Shown: positions 14,605-21,943, counted from the stretch's first letter. The stretch is 21,943 bases of DNA from Spirochaetota bacterium (GCA_023406985.1 JAEXTK010000203.1:1-21943); one strand, 5' to 3'. Notes: generated by a model from the sequence alone, not told the origin. A program made the numbers and translations.

Positions 14605-15771
14605 CTAGAAATTGACGGGGCGGCGATTGTCGGCCAATCGCTTGGAGAGGTAATCGCGGTCCAAGGCCAGCTCGGCGGCGAGGGTCCGCAGTTGGTCGGC
14701 GGAGATCAGGTTCTGCTCCGCGTACAGGTAGCAGAGGGCGCGCTCCGCGATGCAGGGGACGCGGAGGGCGTCCATGTTCGCCGGCTCGGGGTCCTCGCGC
14801 TCCAGGTAGCGGCGGACGAAGGTCCGGTGCAGTTCCGACCGCTCGACGTCGTCGTGGATCGCGCCCAGTTCCTTGCGGAGCGGCGCCAGATCCCCGCGGC
14901 TCGCCGCTTCCCCGAGCGGCTTGAGCGTGAAGTAGCTGTATTCCTTACCCGGGAGATAATGGTGGAGGTCGCAGCGGGTGCAGTAGTTCGGCTCGCGCGG
15001 GTCGTCCTTCTCCCGGTCGCCGCCCACGATGATGAGCGGATCGAAGTAGAGCGCCGGGCATTCGGTCCCCGCGACGCGGTAGTAGCGATAGGTGTAGAAC
15101 GAATCCTCGATGCAGTCGGGATGCTCGCAGTAGGCGGTCAGGGGGTAGACGTCGGTGGCCGTCTCCACGAGGAGGCGCGCGGCAGCGTTGAAGATCTCGC
15201 GGCGGAAGTTGAGTATCAGGGTCGGGCACACGAAAACGAGGCCGCGCCGCTCCGATTCGTTCCGCATGAGGTACGCGATCCGCTCGTCGTAGAATCCGGC
15301 CTCGTCCACGACCCAGGTCCCGACCTCGGGATGGGCGGCGATGAGGGATTCCAGCTCGAAGGAATCCTGGACCGCAGCGATGCGGTCGCCGCAACGCTCG
15401 TATCCGCCACGGTACGCGAGGGCGTCCTCCGGATACTCGGGAAAACGATCGCGGTCCAGGCGCGACCGCACGAAGAAGACGTTGCGCCGGTCCGCGTCCC
15501 CGAGCCCCTCGTCCGACCGGAAGAGGCTGGCCTGGGCGTCGGGGCTCGTCGTGAGGGCGGCCACGGCGGCGCCCTTCCTTCGGGCGACTTCCGCGTCCCG
15601 CCAGAGCCGGGCCGAATACTCGGTCTTTCCGGACCCCATCGGCCCGATCACGAGGATGCGGCGTCCCCCGCTCCGGAAATCGAAATGGCGCACCGCCTCG
15701 TGCACGCGAAGCGCCGGAAAACCGAGGCTCTTGAGGAAGCCGGCGGTATCCCGGTCGACCCGTTCGGACAT
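14605..15771 (-). CDS. Thymidine-kinase-like (TK1-type) P-loop protein, enlarged
   Basis: 388 residues against roughly 190-230 for usual TK1 enzymes. P-loop GPMGSGKTEYSARL (43-56; K49, T50), a Walker B/catalytic segment VVDEAGFYDE (E157; TK1 normally reads DExQFF, so the Gln is Gly here), then NFRREIF and YPLTAYC. Four Cys in two pairs (C215, C220; C264, C267) match the TK1 zinc site, with LIIVGGD between them as in the family. An extra N-terminal 35 residues, a longer middle, and a helical C-terminal 100 residues are unusual. Likely role: ATP-dependent phosphorylation of thymidine or a related nucleoside, in the cytosol; substrate change is possible. It follows the HTH-EIIA gene by 12 bp and lies downstream of cytidine deaminase. 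Confidence 0.72.
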   Translation of the reverse strand: MSERVDRDTAGFLKSLGFPALRVHEAVRHFDFRSGGRRILVIGPMGSGKTEYSARLWRDAEVARRKGAAVAALTTSPDAQASLFRSDEGLGDADRRNVFFVRSRLDRDRFPEYPEDALAYRGGYERCGDRIAAVQDSFELESLIAAHPEVGTWVVDEAGFYDERIAYLMRNESERRGLVFVCPTLILNFRREIFNAAARLLVETATDVYPLTAYCEHPDCIEDSFYTYRYYRVAGTECPALYFDPLIIVGGDREKDDPREPNYCTRCDLHHYLPGKEYSYFTLKPLGEAASRGDLAPLRKELGAIHDDVERSELHRTFVRRYLEREDPEPANMDALRVPCIAERALCYLYAEQNLISADQLRTLAAELALDRDYLSKRLADNRRPVNF

Positions 15772-15783
15772 GGAAGGAGGACC

Positions 15784-16437
15784 TTACGCGTCCTGGCCGA
15801 GGAGCAGGGTGTAGGCGTCGGCGGGCGTCTTGGCCGCCAGGAGCGCGGTCCTGAGTTCCTTGCTCTTGAGCTTGGTGGAGAAATAGGAAAGGGTCTGGAG
15901 GTAGTACGCGTGCTGGTTATACGCGGCGGCGATCATGAACATGAGCCGGACCGGCTGGTCGTCCAGGGTCTGGAAATCGATCACGTCGCACTGGCTGATG
16001 CCCACCGAGACTACGAGGTCGGTGACGGAGGAAAGCCGGACGTGGGGGATCGCGATGCCCCGGCCGATGGCCGTGCTCATGAGCTCTTCCCGCTTCAGGA
16101 TCTCGGCGGCGAGTTCCTGACGATTCTTTACTTGGGGCGCGTTCGCGAGATTATCGGCCATCGCGAGCAGGGCGTCGCGCTTGGTGGCATGGTTGAGGAA
16201 AAGGATCCTATCGGGCGAAACGATATTTTGCACCTGGATGGAGGCGAACTGGGGAGTCATCCTGTTCATGGACAGTCGGTCGTTCACCCACTTTTCGATC
16301 TCGGCCTTCTTGAAACGCCAGACCGTCCCGATCTTGCCGGAAGGGATCTCACCTTTCTGGGCCCAATCGTATACCGTCCGCTCGGAAACCCGCAGGTACT
16401 TCGCCACTTCCTCGATGGTCAGAATATCATCATCCAT
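15784..16437 (-). CDS. Excisionase-type HTH fused to PTS EIIA (PtsN-like) domain
   Basis: 217 residues. Residues 1-53 form an excisionase/MerR-like winged HTH (LTIEEVAKYLRVSERTVYDW, then IPSGKIGTVWRFKKAEIEKW), the usual DNA-binding helix pattern. Residues about 70-215 are an EIIA-type domain with the phosphorylatable His132 in GRGIAIPHVRL. Known of the families: EIIA-Ntr (PtsN) takes phosphate from NPr/HPr and reports nitrogen/carbon state; having HTH and EIIA in one chain implies a DNA-binding regulator whose activity changes on phosphorylation. Start is supported by GAGGAG eight bases upstream. An inverted repeat and promoter elements lie just upstream, suggesting self-regulation. Next downstream is the TK1-like gene (12-bp gap). 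Confidence 0.9.
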   Translation of the reverse strand: MDDDILTIEEVAKYLRVSERTVYDWAQKGEIPSGKIGTVWRFKKAEIEKWVNDRLSMNRMTPQFASIQVQNIVSPDRILFLNHATKRDALLAMADNLANAPQVKNRQELAAEILKREELMSTAIGRGIAIPHVRLSSVTDLVVSVGISQCDVIDFQTLDDQPVRLMFMIAAAYNQHAYYLQTLSYFSTKLKSKELRTALLAAKTPADAYTLLLGQDA

Positions 16438-16473
16438 GATGCAGGCTCCTCATGCTTTTTTATCCCTAACGGA

Positions 16474-16509
16474 TGCAAGTATATTGCAATGAACCGCACG
16501 ATATGTCAA
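16474..16509 (-). promoter_or_regulatory. Promoter/operator region of the HTH-EIIA gene
   Basis: TGCAA-GTATA-TTGCA (16474-16488) is a perfect 5-bp-arm inverted repeat; on the minus strand it covers a TATACT -10 (16478-16483). A consensus TTGACA lies at 16504-16509, but 20 bp from that -10, longer than usual. Two more TGCAA copies, both in GTGCAAGG, lie at 16533-16540 and 16562-16569. A repressor or activator site is plausible, perhaps for the adjacent HTH-EIIA protein itself. Confidence 0.38.
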
Positions 16510-16540
16510 GTGAAGTCAAATTTGCCTAAGCAGTGCAAGG

Positions 16541-16945
16541 TTATATTCTATCGGCGAGGTCGTGCAAGGAATCGGCTGGCAGGAGGGCGCCGACCGTCGT
16601 GTCCACGAGACCGGGGCCCGAACCCGCGAAACGTACCGGCGAAGAAGGATCCATGAACTCGCTGATAACCTGGCGACAGGCCCCGCAGGGACCGACCGGC
16701 GCCGCCGAATCGGGGGTCGAGATCGCCAAAGCCACGAACCGGCGGCGACCGGCGCTCACGGCAGTCAGGACGGCGCTCCTTTCGGCGCAGACGGTGAGCC
16801 CGAACGAGCGATTCTCCACGTTGGTGCCGGTAAAGACCGTTCCGTCCTCGCAGAGCAGCGCGGCGCCCACGCGGAAATGGGAATAAGGAGAATACGAGGC
16901 ATTAGCCGCTTCTCGCGCGGCTGCGAAGAGTTGATCCATATCCAC
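16541..16945 (-). CDS. cdd: Cytidine deaminase
   Basis: 134 residues, the normal length for the tetrameric zinc-dependent Cdd. Catalytic motif TVCAERSA (zinc Cys53, proton-shuttle Glu55) and PCGACRQV (zinc Cys87, Cys90) are intact, along with GTNVENRS for nucleoside binding. It hydrolyses cytidine and deoxycytidine to uridine and deoxyuridine in the cytosol. Start: GTG at 16943-16945 has a GGAGG six bases upstream; an ATG two codons later (16939) is 12 bases away, so GTG is preferred. It is divergent from the propeller-protein gene and 103 bp upstream of HTH-EIIA on the same strand; with the TK1-like gene it would form a deoxynucleoside-salvage set. Confidence 0.96.
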   Translation of the reverse strand: MDMDQLFAAAREAANASYSPYSHFRVGAALLCEDGTVFTGTNVENRSFGLTVCAERSAVLTAVSAGRRRFVALAISTPDSAAPVGPCGACRQVISEFMDPSSPVRFAGSGPGLVDTTVGALLPADSLHDLADRI

Positions 16946-16960
16946 GGCGATCCTCCAACG

Positions 16961-17008
16961 TTGACAGATGACCCGATACTATATACCATTTCGCGAGAAC
17001 AGAGGCAA
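16961..17008. promoter_or_regulatory. Overlapping divergent promoters (cdd and propeller-protein operon)
   Basis: Plus strand: consensus TTGACA (16961-16966), 17 bp, TACCAT (16984-16989), serving the ATG at 17025. Minus strand: TTGCCT (17003-17008), 17 bp, TATATA (16980-16985), serving cdd. The region also contains ATACTATA (16976-16983), the same 8-mer as at the UPF0164 promoter. Confidence 0.48.
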
Positions 17009-17024
17009 ATTTAACGAGGGCGCG

Positions 17025-18086
17025 ATGGCTGAAAAGAAGCGAAGGAATTGGATCCTCCTCGGTGCGGCGGCCTTCGTCGTGTACCTTTTCACCGCGTCTT
17101 CGCCTATCGAAAGCGAGACGGTGCTGGAACCGATCTGGCTCAAGTATACCGCCGAGGCGACCAACGATCCGGCCGCGGCGGGAGATCTGATCCCCTTCCG
17201 AACCAATCGGCATTTCGGTTATTTCGACGTGGAGGGTCGGCTTTCCGTCGTCCGCGCGGCAACCGGCCGCTACGCGCTTTCGCCCTTCGCCTGGACGGAA
17301 TTTCCCGCGATCCCCGCGTCCTTAGACATCCGATCCCCGCGGGACGAGGCCATACTTCGCACCGAAGAACGCGGCTATCCCTTCTTTTCCGATAACCGGG
17401 TGTTCATGATCGGCAGCGAGCAGAATTCCATCACCGCCCTCAACGAGACCGGCGCGGCGCGGTGGAAGCGCGACTTCCCTTCCCCGATCACCTGCGCGGA
17501 CGCAGCGGCGGGGCTCCTCCTCGTCGGCATGCTCGACGGATCGGTGGAACTGCTCAACGAGGCCGGCTCGCGCGTATTCGCCTTCGATCCGGGCGGCTCG
17601 CGCATTCCGGTCATCGTCGCCGCCAAACTTTCGCGGGACGGCCGGCGCATCGCCCTCATCGCCGGCATCGACCTCCAGCGTTTCCTGCTCCTGGAGCGGT
17701 CGGGCACCTCGTACAAGGTTTCGCACCACGAATATCTGGAAAAAGGGTTCAGGCGCGCGGTGAAGATCGCCTTCGTCGACGGAGAACGCCGCGTGGTGTT
17801 CGAGCGCGAGGGGGCGCTCGGGGTATACGACATCCGCTCCGGCAAGAGCTGGCGAACGCCGCTCGGCGGGGACTTGGTCGCCCTTGAAGATTCCGGCACC
17901 GACGGCAAACTCTTCCTCATCCTGGTCGCCGGAAACCGCAAGGAGCTCGTCGGCCTGCGGCTCCCCTCGGACATCTACATGCGCGCCCCGTACCGGAGCG
18001 GCTCCACGTTCATCGCTCGGCTCGGCGAACGGCTCTACCTGGGCGGGAACGATGCCATCGCAGCCTTCGACATCGCGACGAGGTGA
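17025..18086 (+). CDS. Membrane-anchored beta-propeller-like protein (PQQ/WD-like)
   Basis: 353 residues from the ATG at 17025 (GAGG five bases upstream). An upstream in-frame start at 16968 is rejected because it falls inside the promoter. N-terminus MAEKKRRNWILLGAAAF... is a basic start plus a 17-residue hydrophobic segment with no clear cleavage site, so it is probably a signal anchor with the rest outside the cytoplasm. The remainder is beta-rich with repeated blade-like units: NSITALNETGAARWKRDF, LDGSVELLNEAGSRVFAFD, REGALGVYDIRSGKSW and NDAIAAFDIA, the pattern of PQQ/quinoprotein-type propellers. No catalytic motif. First gene of an operon with the M23-like and methyltransferase genes; perhaps a binding or sensor protein of the envelope. 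Confidence 0.78.
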   Translation: MAEKKRRNWILLGAAAFVVYLFTASSPIESETVLEPIWLKYTAEATNDPAAAGDLIPFRTNRHFGYFDVEGRLSVVRAATGRYALSPFAWTEFPAIPASLDIRSPRDEAILRTEERGYPFFSDNRVFMIGSEQNSITALNETGAARWKRDFPSPITCADAAAGLLLVGMLDGSVELLNEAGSRVFAFDPGGSRIPVIVAAKLSRDGRRIALIAGIDLQRFLLLERSGTSYKVSHHEYLEKGFRRAVKIAFVDGERRVVFEREGALGVYDIRSGKSWRTPLGGDLVALEDSGTDGKLFLILVAGNRKELVGLRLPSDIYMRAPYRSGSTFIARLGERLYLGGNDAIAAFDIATR

Positions 18087-18088
18087 CC

Positions 18089-19012
18089 ATGCGAACGCGT
18101 ACTGACGGCTCTCCTTCGGCGGCGCCGATCCGGACCATCCCGGTCCGGGCCGCCCTTTTCGCCGCGCTCGGCGCGGCCGCGCTCTGCGCGGCGCCGCGGG
18201 CCGCGGCCCTCGACTGGCCGAGCGCGGACGCGCGACTCCTTTCCAATTTCGGCCAGAACGAGACGGGGAGGCCGATGACGGGCATGGTCTTCGCCGCGGA
18301 GGGAACGGTCCGGGCCGCGGACGCGGGGGAGGTCGTGTTCGCCCACAACCTCGACGACGATGCCCACGGCTTTCCCTCGCCCCTGGGCTCCTGGTTGGCG
18401 GTGGACCACGGCGACGGCCTCGTGAGCGTCTACGGCCGCATGGAAGACTTCGAAGAGGAAGTGAAGAAAACCCTCGTGGAAAAGAGCTCCGTGCTCGGCC
18501 GCGCGGGAACGTCGGGCTGGTCTTCGGGGAGCGGTTTCTATTTTTCCATCCTAGACCGCAAGGAGCGTCGCTGGGTGGACCCCGCCATGATCGCGGTCTC
18601 CCGGGGAGACGCCCAACCTCCGGTCGTCCGCGCGGCCGTCCTCGTCGCTCCCGACGGAACCCGGATTCCCCTGGCCAAGACCCGTTCCATCCGCCAGGGC
18701 ACCTACCGGCTGGTGGTGGAGGCCACGGATTCGGAGAAAGGATCGTCGACCTCCCTCGCGCCGCAGCGCATCATCCTCCTCGTCAACGGCGCGGAGCAGG
18801 GTTCGCTCCACCTCGAAACCATCGCGGCGGTGGACGGCGAACTGAGGGTCAACCAGCGCGCGCCGACCCCCGCGGCCTTCGTCTACCGGGCCGTCCCCGG
18901 GTTCGATCTGGGGGAGGCGCGATTCTTGCGCGGCAAGGCGACGATCGAGCTCATCGTCCGCGATGCGGCGGGAAACGAACGGACTTCCTCCTACTCGTTA
19001 CTGGTCGAATGA
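18089..19012 (+). CDS. Degenerate M23/LytM-like exported protein
   Basis: 307 residues from the ATG at 18089 (GAGG five bases upstream); a GTG at 18083 in frame overlaps the previous stop and is the alternative. Signal peptide about 1-39 (Ala-rich core, AAPRAAALDW). Residues about 50-155 follow the M23/LytM fold: SNFGQNETGRPMTGMVF, GTVRAADAGEVVFA, WLAVDHGDGLVSVYGRM, GRAGTSGWSSGSGFYFSI. The zinc ligands are lost: no His in the first motif (GRPMTG instead of GxHxGxD) and YGRM in place of YxHL. So it is probably not a peptidase; EnvC/NlpD-type regulators of cell-wall amidases are the family precedent. A C-terminal Ig-like region (about 170-307, ending VRDAAGNERTSSYSLLV) may bind wall or partner. 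Confidence 0.82.
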   Translation: MRTRTDGSPSAAPIRTIPVRAALFAALGAAALCAAPRAAALDWPSADARLLSNFGQNETGRPMTGMVFAAEGTVRAADAGEVVFAHNLDDDAHGFPSPLGSWLAVDHGDGLVSVYGRMEDFEEEVKKTLVEKSSVLGRAGTSGWSSGSGFYFSILDRKERRWVDPAMIAVSRGDAQPPVVRAAVLVAPDGTRIPLAKTRSIRQGTYRLVVEATDSEKGSSTSLAPQRIILLVNGAEQGSLHLETIAAVDGELRVNQRAPTPAAFVYRAVPGFDLGEARFLRGKATIELIVRDAAGNERTSSYSLLVE

Positions 19013-19911
19013 GAAAAGCGGGAGAGCGAGCAGTCAAGACCTGGTCCACGCCGCCGGCTGCGGAACGAACCGCGGTCATACCGTGCGCGCTCTGCGGCGC
19101 TGCGGACTTCCGGCCCGCGCTCGATTGCGGCGATTTCGGCTTCGTCCGCTGCGTCGCCTGCGGCCTCCTCCAGGCGAATCCGCAGCCGGCCGCGGACGCC
19201 GTAGCCGCTCGGTATCGGGAAAACCACGGAGAGGACTACCTCGCCTACGAGCTCGCGAACGAGGCGCCCTTCCTGCGGCTGCAGGAACTCGCGCTCGAGG
19301 ACGCGGGGATCGGCGAGATCGAGGGCATCGCGCGGGCCGCCGCGGAGCGGCGCGGAGCGCGAGCGCCGGCCGCCCTCGACGTCGGCTGCGCCGTGGGGGC
19401 GCTGCTCGTTCTCCTCCGGGATCGGGGCTGGAATTGCGCCGGCGTGGAACTGGGCGCGCGCCAGGCGGCCTACGCGCGGGCCGCGCGCGGCCTGGACGTC
19501 CGCGATTGTACCCTGGAGGCGGCCGCCTTCCCGGCCCGCGCCTTCGATCTGGTCCACGCATCCCACCTCATCGAGCACCTCAACGATCCGCGGTCCTTCG
19601 TGCGGGAAGCCCATCGCGTCCTCGCGCCGGAAGGGCGGCTCGTCCTCACCACGCCGAACGCGGCGGGGTTCCAGGCGCGGCTCTTCGGCCCCTCCTGGCG
19701 CTCCGCGATCTTCGACCATCTCTACCTTTTTTCGTTGAAAACGCTCCGCGCCCTCCTGGATTCGGAAGGGTTCGTCGTGGAGCGGACCGTCACCTGGGGC
19801 GGCCTCGCCGCCGGCACGGCGCCGCTCCCCCTCAAGCGGCTTGCCGATCGCGCGGCGAAGCGGTGGGCCTTCGGCGACGTGATGATGATGCGCGCGCGGA
19901 AGGCGGAATAA
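19009..19911 (+). CDS. Zinc-finger SAM-dependent methyltransferase
   Basis: 300 residues. N-terminal zinc-ribbon-like Cys pairs C26/C29 and C48/C51 (PCALCG, CVACG), then a Rossmann-like class I methyltransferase: motif I AALDVGCAVGALL (D124), acidic end of strand 2 in GVELG (E147), FDLVHASHLIEHL (motif IV region), and PEGRLVLTTPN. This is the arrangement of the Methyltransf_23-type proteins with an N-terminal Cys4 segment. Substrate unknown; glycan or small-metabolite methylation is possible. The ATG overlaps the TGA of the M23-like gene (ATGA), so it is translationally coupled, although the two jobs are not obviously linked. The stop is directly followed by the A-run of the convergent terminator. 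Confidence 0.88.
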   Translation: MRKAGERAVKTWSTPPAAERTAVIPCALCGAADFRPALDCGDFGFVRCVACGLLQANPQPAADAVAARYRENHGEDYLAYELANEAPFLRLQELALEDAGIGEIEGIARAAAERRGARAPAALDVGCAVGALLVLLRDRGWNCAGVELGARQAAYARAARGLDVRDCTLEAAAFPARAFDLVHASHLIEHLNDPRSFVREAHRVLAPEGRLVLTTPNAAGFQARLFGPSWRSAIFDHLYLFSLKTLRALLDSEGFVVERTVTWGGLAAGTAPLPLKRLADRAAKRWAFGDVMMMRARKAE

Positions 19912-19938
19912 AAAAAGCCCGACGCCGGGGCATCGGGC
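19910..19938 (-). terminator. Intrinsic terminator of the nifS-nifU operon
   Basis: On the minus strand GCCCGA (19933-19938) pairs with TCGGGC (19917-19922) around a loop of 10 bases, followed by seven T (19916-19910). A classic rho-independent terminator about 57 bp beyond the nifU-like stop. It begins at the last base of the methyltransferase gene; for that gene the hairpin has no T-run behind it. Confidence 0.85.
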
Positions 19939-19994
19939 TCGTCGCCGCGGGGACCGCGACGCAGCGGTGAGCGCGGCGTCACGGAACGCGCGGT

Positions 19995-20591
19995 TCAGTC
20001 GCCGTAGATGTGCACGAACTCGTGGAGCAGCTCGCTCGCCTTCTCCTTGCAGCCCCCGCAGACGGTCCCGATCTTCGTCGCGTTCTGCAGGTCCTCCCAG
20101 GTGCGCGAGCCGGCCTTCACCGCCGTCTCGATGTCCTTGTCGGTGATGCCGAGGCACTGGCAGATCACGACCGCGTCGTCGTCCTTGAAGAGGCCGGCCC
20201 GCCCCGTCTTGGCGAGGTAGTCGTCGATGGCCGCGCGCAGGGCCTTGTCGCCGAGCACGGAACAGTGGATCTTGTTCTCCGGGAGGCCGCCGAGCCGGCT
20301 CGCGATCTGGTCCGGCTTGATATAATAGGCTTCCTCGAGTTTCATGCCCTTGACCACTTCGGAAAGCATACTCGTGGAGGCGATGGCGCTCGCGCAGCCG
20401 TAGGTCTTCCAGCGCACGTCGGTGATGACGTCGTCCTGCACCTTGAGGAGGATGAGCATCTGGTCGCCGCACTTGATGTTGCCGGTCAGACCTCTCGCGT
20501 CCGCGGGAAAACTGGACTCGTCGTCCATGAGCACGTTGCGGGGATTCATGAAGTGGTCCTTGACCACGTCCGAGTAGAGCCATTCGGTCAT
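19995..20591 (-). CDS. nifU: NifU-type Fe-S cluster scaffold (IscU domain plus BFD-like [2Fe-2S] domain)
   Basis: 198 residues. Residues 1-125 are an IscU-type scaffold with all three cluster Cys and the helper Asp: KCGD (C41, D43), YGCASA (C66), IHCS (C110, preceded by His). Residues about 138-195 form the NifU central domain, VICQCLGIT (C144, C146) and CGGC (C178, C181), a permanent [2Fe-2S] site. The C-terminal Nfu domain of full-length NifU (about 300 residues) is missing. It receives sulfur from the adjacent NifS and passes new clusters to apoproteins in the cytosol. Start ATG is supported by AGGAG seven bases upstream. 13-bp gap after nifS; a strong terminator follows. The two-domain form is also used in organisms without nitrogenase. 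Confidence 0.93.
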   Translation of the reverse strand: MTEWLYSDVVKDHFMNPRNVLMDDESSFPADARGLTGNIKCGDQMLILLKVQDDVITDVRWKTYGCASAIASTSMLSEVVKGMKLEEAYYIKPDQIASRLGGLPENKIHCSVLGDKALRAAIDDYLAKTGRAGLFKDDDAVVICQCLGITDKDIETAVKAGSRTWEDLQNATKIGTVCGGCKEKASELLHEFVHIYGD

Positions 20592-20604
20592 TGCCGTCTC
20601 CTGA

Positions 20605-21765
20605 TCAATGTACGGTGGACATAGCCCGCAGGCGGGCTATAATGGGCGGAACGGTTTCAAGGACGTAGGCCACGTCCTCCTCGGTGGTGTTCCTGCCGAG
20701 GCTGAAGCGGATGGAACCGTGGGCGAGCTCGGGCCCCACCCCGGTGGCCATGAGCACGTGGGAAGGCTCCAGGCTGCCCGACGCGCAGGCGGAGCCGGTG
20801 GAAGCCTCTATGCCCATGAGGTCGAGGGAGAGGAGGATGGCCTCGCCCTCGGCGCCGGGGAACGACACGTCGAGCGTATTCGGGAGCACGTCGTGCGGGT
20901 GGCCGTTGACGCGGATATCGCCCACGCGGGCCAGGAGGCCGTCGCGCAGCGCGTTCCGGAGCCGACGGGTCTGTTTGCCGTAGGTTTCCAGGTCCCGGAG
21001 GGCCCATTCGGCGGCGACGCCGAAGCCGAGGATACCGACGTTGTTGTAGGTGCCCGCGCGGAGGCCTTTCTCCTGGTGTCCGCCCCGGATGAGCGGCTCC
21101 AGGGGAGCGCCCTTCCGGACGTAGAGGGCGCCGACGCCCTTCGGGCCGTATATCTTGTGGCAGGACATCGTGAGGTAGTCCACGCCGAGCGCGTCCACGT
21201 TCACCGGGATCTTGCCGGCCGCCTGCACCGCGTCGGTGTGCATCCAGGCGCCCGCGGCCTTCGCCATGCGGGAGACGGCGGGAATATCCTGGATGGTGCC
21301 GATCTCGTTGTTCGCGAGCATGACGGAGACGAGAAGCGTCTTCTCGCTCAAGGCCGCCGCGAGATCGTCCAGATGGATCTTTCCGTTGCCGTCCACGGGC
21401 AGGAACGTGACCTTGAGGCCGCGGGAACGGAGGAACTCGGCGGAGTTCATCACGCAAGGATGCTCGATCGCGGTGGTGATGATCTCGTTCCGCGGCTTCC
21501 CCTCGGCGCGGAGGAGCATGGTCTGGAAGACGGTGTTGTTGGATTCCGAACCGCCCGAGGTGAAGACGATGGTGTCGCTCGGCGCGCCGATGAGGGACGC
21601 CACGGCCGCCCGCGCGGCTTCCACGCGATTGCCGGCGGATCGCCCTTCCTCGTGCATGCTGGAGGCGTTGCCGTACACCTCCAGGTCGGCGATGAGCGCG
21701 GCCTTGACCTCTTCACGAATGGGCGTAGTGGCGTTGTAATCCAAGTAGACGCGTCGAGACGACAT
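20605..21765 (-). CDS. nifS: NifS/IscS cysteine desulfurase
   Basis: 386 residues from the ATG at 21765, five bases after GGAGG; an in-frame TTG at 21783 precedes that ribosome site and is rejected. PLP-dependent fold-type I enzyme: VYLDYNATTP at the N-terminus, TSGGSESNN phosphate-binding loop, EHPCV with the stacking His (H102), SCHKIYGPKG with the PLP Lys204, and the loop GSACASGSLEPSHVL with catalytic Cys327. It removes sulfur from L-cysteine, giving alanine and a persulfide, and hands it to NifU encoded 13 bp downstream. The short loop (SSGSACA-like) is that of group I desulfurases. No IscR-like repressor gene lies in the window. Confidence 0.97.
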   Translation of the reverse strand: MSSRRVYLDYNATTPIREEVKAALIADLEVYGNASSMHEEGRSAGNRVEAARAAVASLIGAPSDTIVFTSGGSESNNTVFQTMLLRAEGKPRNEIITTAIEHPCVMNSAEFLRSRGLKVTFLPVDGNGKIHLDDLAAALSEKTLLVSVMLANNEIGTIQDIPAVSRMAKAAGAWMHTDAVQAAGKIPVNVDALGVDYLTMSCHKIYGPKGVGALYVRKGAPLEPLIRGGHQEKGLRAGTYNNVGILGFGVAAEWALRDLETYGKQTRRLRNALRDGLLARVGDIRVNGHPHDVLPNTLDVSFPGAEGEAILLSLDLMGIEASTGSACASGSLEPSHVLMATGVGPELAHGSIRFSLGRNTTEEDVAYVLETVPPIIARLRAMSTVH

Positions 21766-21812
21766 CGATTCCTCCCTACTCAATAAAATATACTCGAAAG
21801 GGTGAGGAATGA

Positions 21813-21943
21813 CTACGCGGTCGCGGTGACCCGCACGGAGGATCGTTCGATGATCGCGCCGCCGACGAGGATGGTGCCGGCGAGGATGCGGCCCGCGGCC
21901 GCCCTTCCCCGCGGGTGTCCCGGGTCCGCTGCAGCAGGTCGGT
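21813..21943 (-). CDS. C-terminal fragment of a gene running off the right edge
   Basis: A minus-strand frame open from the window edge to a TAG at 21813-21815 gives about 42 residues ending GRILAGTILVGGAIIERSSVRVTATA. The alternating hydrophobic stretch looks like a membrane or beta segment; the other two minus-strand frames look like unstructured Arg/Pro-rich shadows. Too short to name; it could be a membrane protein or beta-rich enzyme C-terminus. It lies upstream of nifS on the same strand with a 47-bp gap. Confidence 0.42.
   Translation of the reverse strand, partial: RPAAADPGHPRGRAAAGRILAGTILVGGAIIERSSVRVTATA

Noticed and set aside
14692..16656. Plus-strand 654-codon frame
   Set aside because: Antisense shadow of the TK1-like and HTH-EIIA genes, which both show clear motifs on the minus strand.
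1..21943. CRISPR arrays, insertion sequences, tRNA or rRNA genes
   Set aside because: No regularly spaced direct repeats, transposase motifs or cloverleaf-like sequences were found on reading; a tRNA and repeat scan would settle it.

Overview
The window is GC-rich and densely coded, and most likely comes from the chromosome of a spirochaete (Spirochaetota, Treponema/Spirochaeta-like). This is an inference from family content: a UPF0164/FadL-type outer-membrane protein beside a SpoIIE-type phosphatase, a DUF4912 protein followed by a GH57/DUF1957 glucan enzyme, and a one-chain excisionase-HTH plus PTS EIIA regulator. No rRNA, tRNA, transposase, phage gene or CRISPR array was seen, and the genes look like ordinary vertical chromosome content.

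Layout. 1-252 has no convincing gene. 253-8173 (minus) is a tightly coupled three-gene operon: an exported 1005-residue helical repeat protein, a 1524-residue membrane SpoIIE/PP2C phosphatase with an extracytoplasmic Asp-box (sialidase-like) region, and a 107-residue coiled-coil protein. It is divergent from a UPF0164 outer-membrane protein (8272-9543, plus) across a short region with a perfect ATACTATA inverted repeat. 9575-11842 (minus) is DUF4912 plus GH57 branching-enzyme-like protein, whose expected catalytic Asp reads as Asn. 11900-13240 (minus) holds an RluA-type pseudouridine synthase, a 68-residue protein and a nucleotidyltransferase-fold protein; the last two overlap by 56 bp. 13342-14568 (plus) is an exported transglutaminase-like protein.

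14605-16945 (minus) contains cytidine deaminase, the HTH-EIIA regulator and an enlarged thymidine-kinase-like protein, so two genes point to pyrimidine nucleoside salvage. 17025-19911 (plus) is a three-gene operon: a membrane-anchored propeller-like protein, a degenerate M23/LytM protein and a zinc-finger SAM methyltransferase. 19995-21765 (minus) is a NifS/NifU iron-sulfur assembly pair ending in a clear intrinsic terminator. The right edge carries the C-terminal end of one more minus-strand gene.

Working together: NifS supplies sulfur to NifU. DUF4912 and GH57 probably act together on storage glucan. The exported repeat protein, the SpoIIE-like phosphatase and the outer-membrane protein look like an envelope-sensing module joined to a cytoplasmic serine/threonine phosphatase output. 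No wholly new multi-gene system could be proven. The best candidates for follow-up are the phosphatase operon, the Asn-for-Asp GH57 enzyme, the overlapping small-protein/nucleotidyltransferase pair and the enlarged TK1-like protein.
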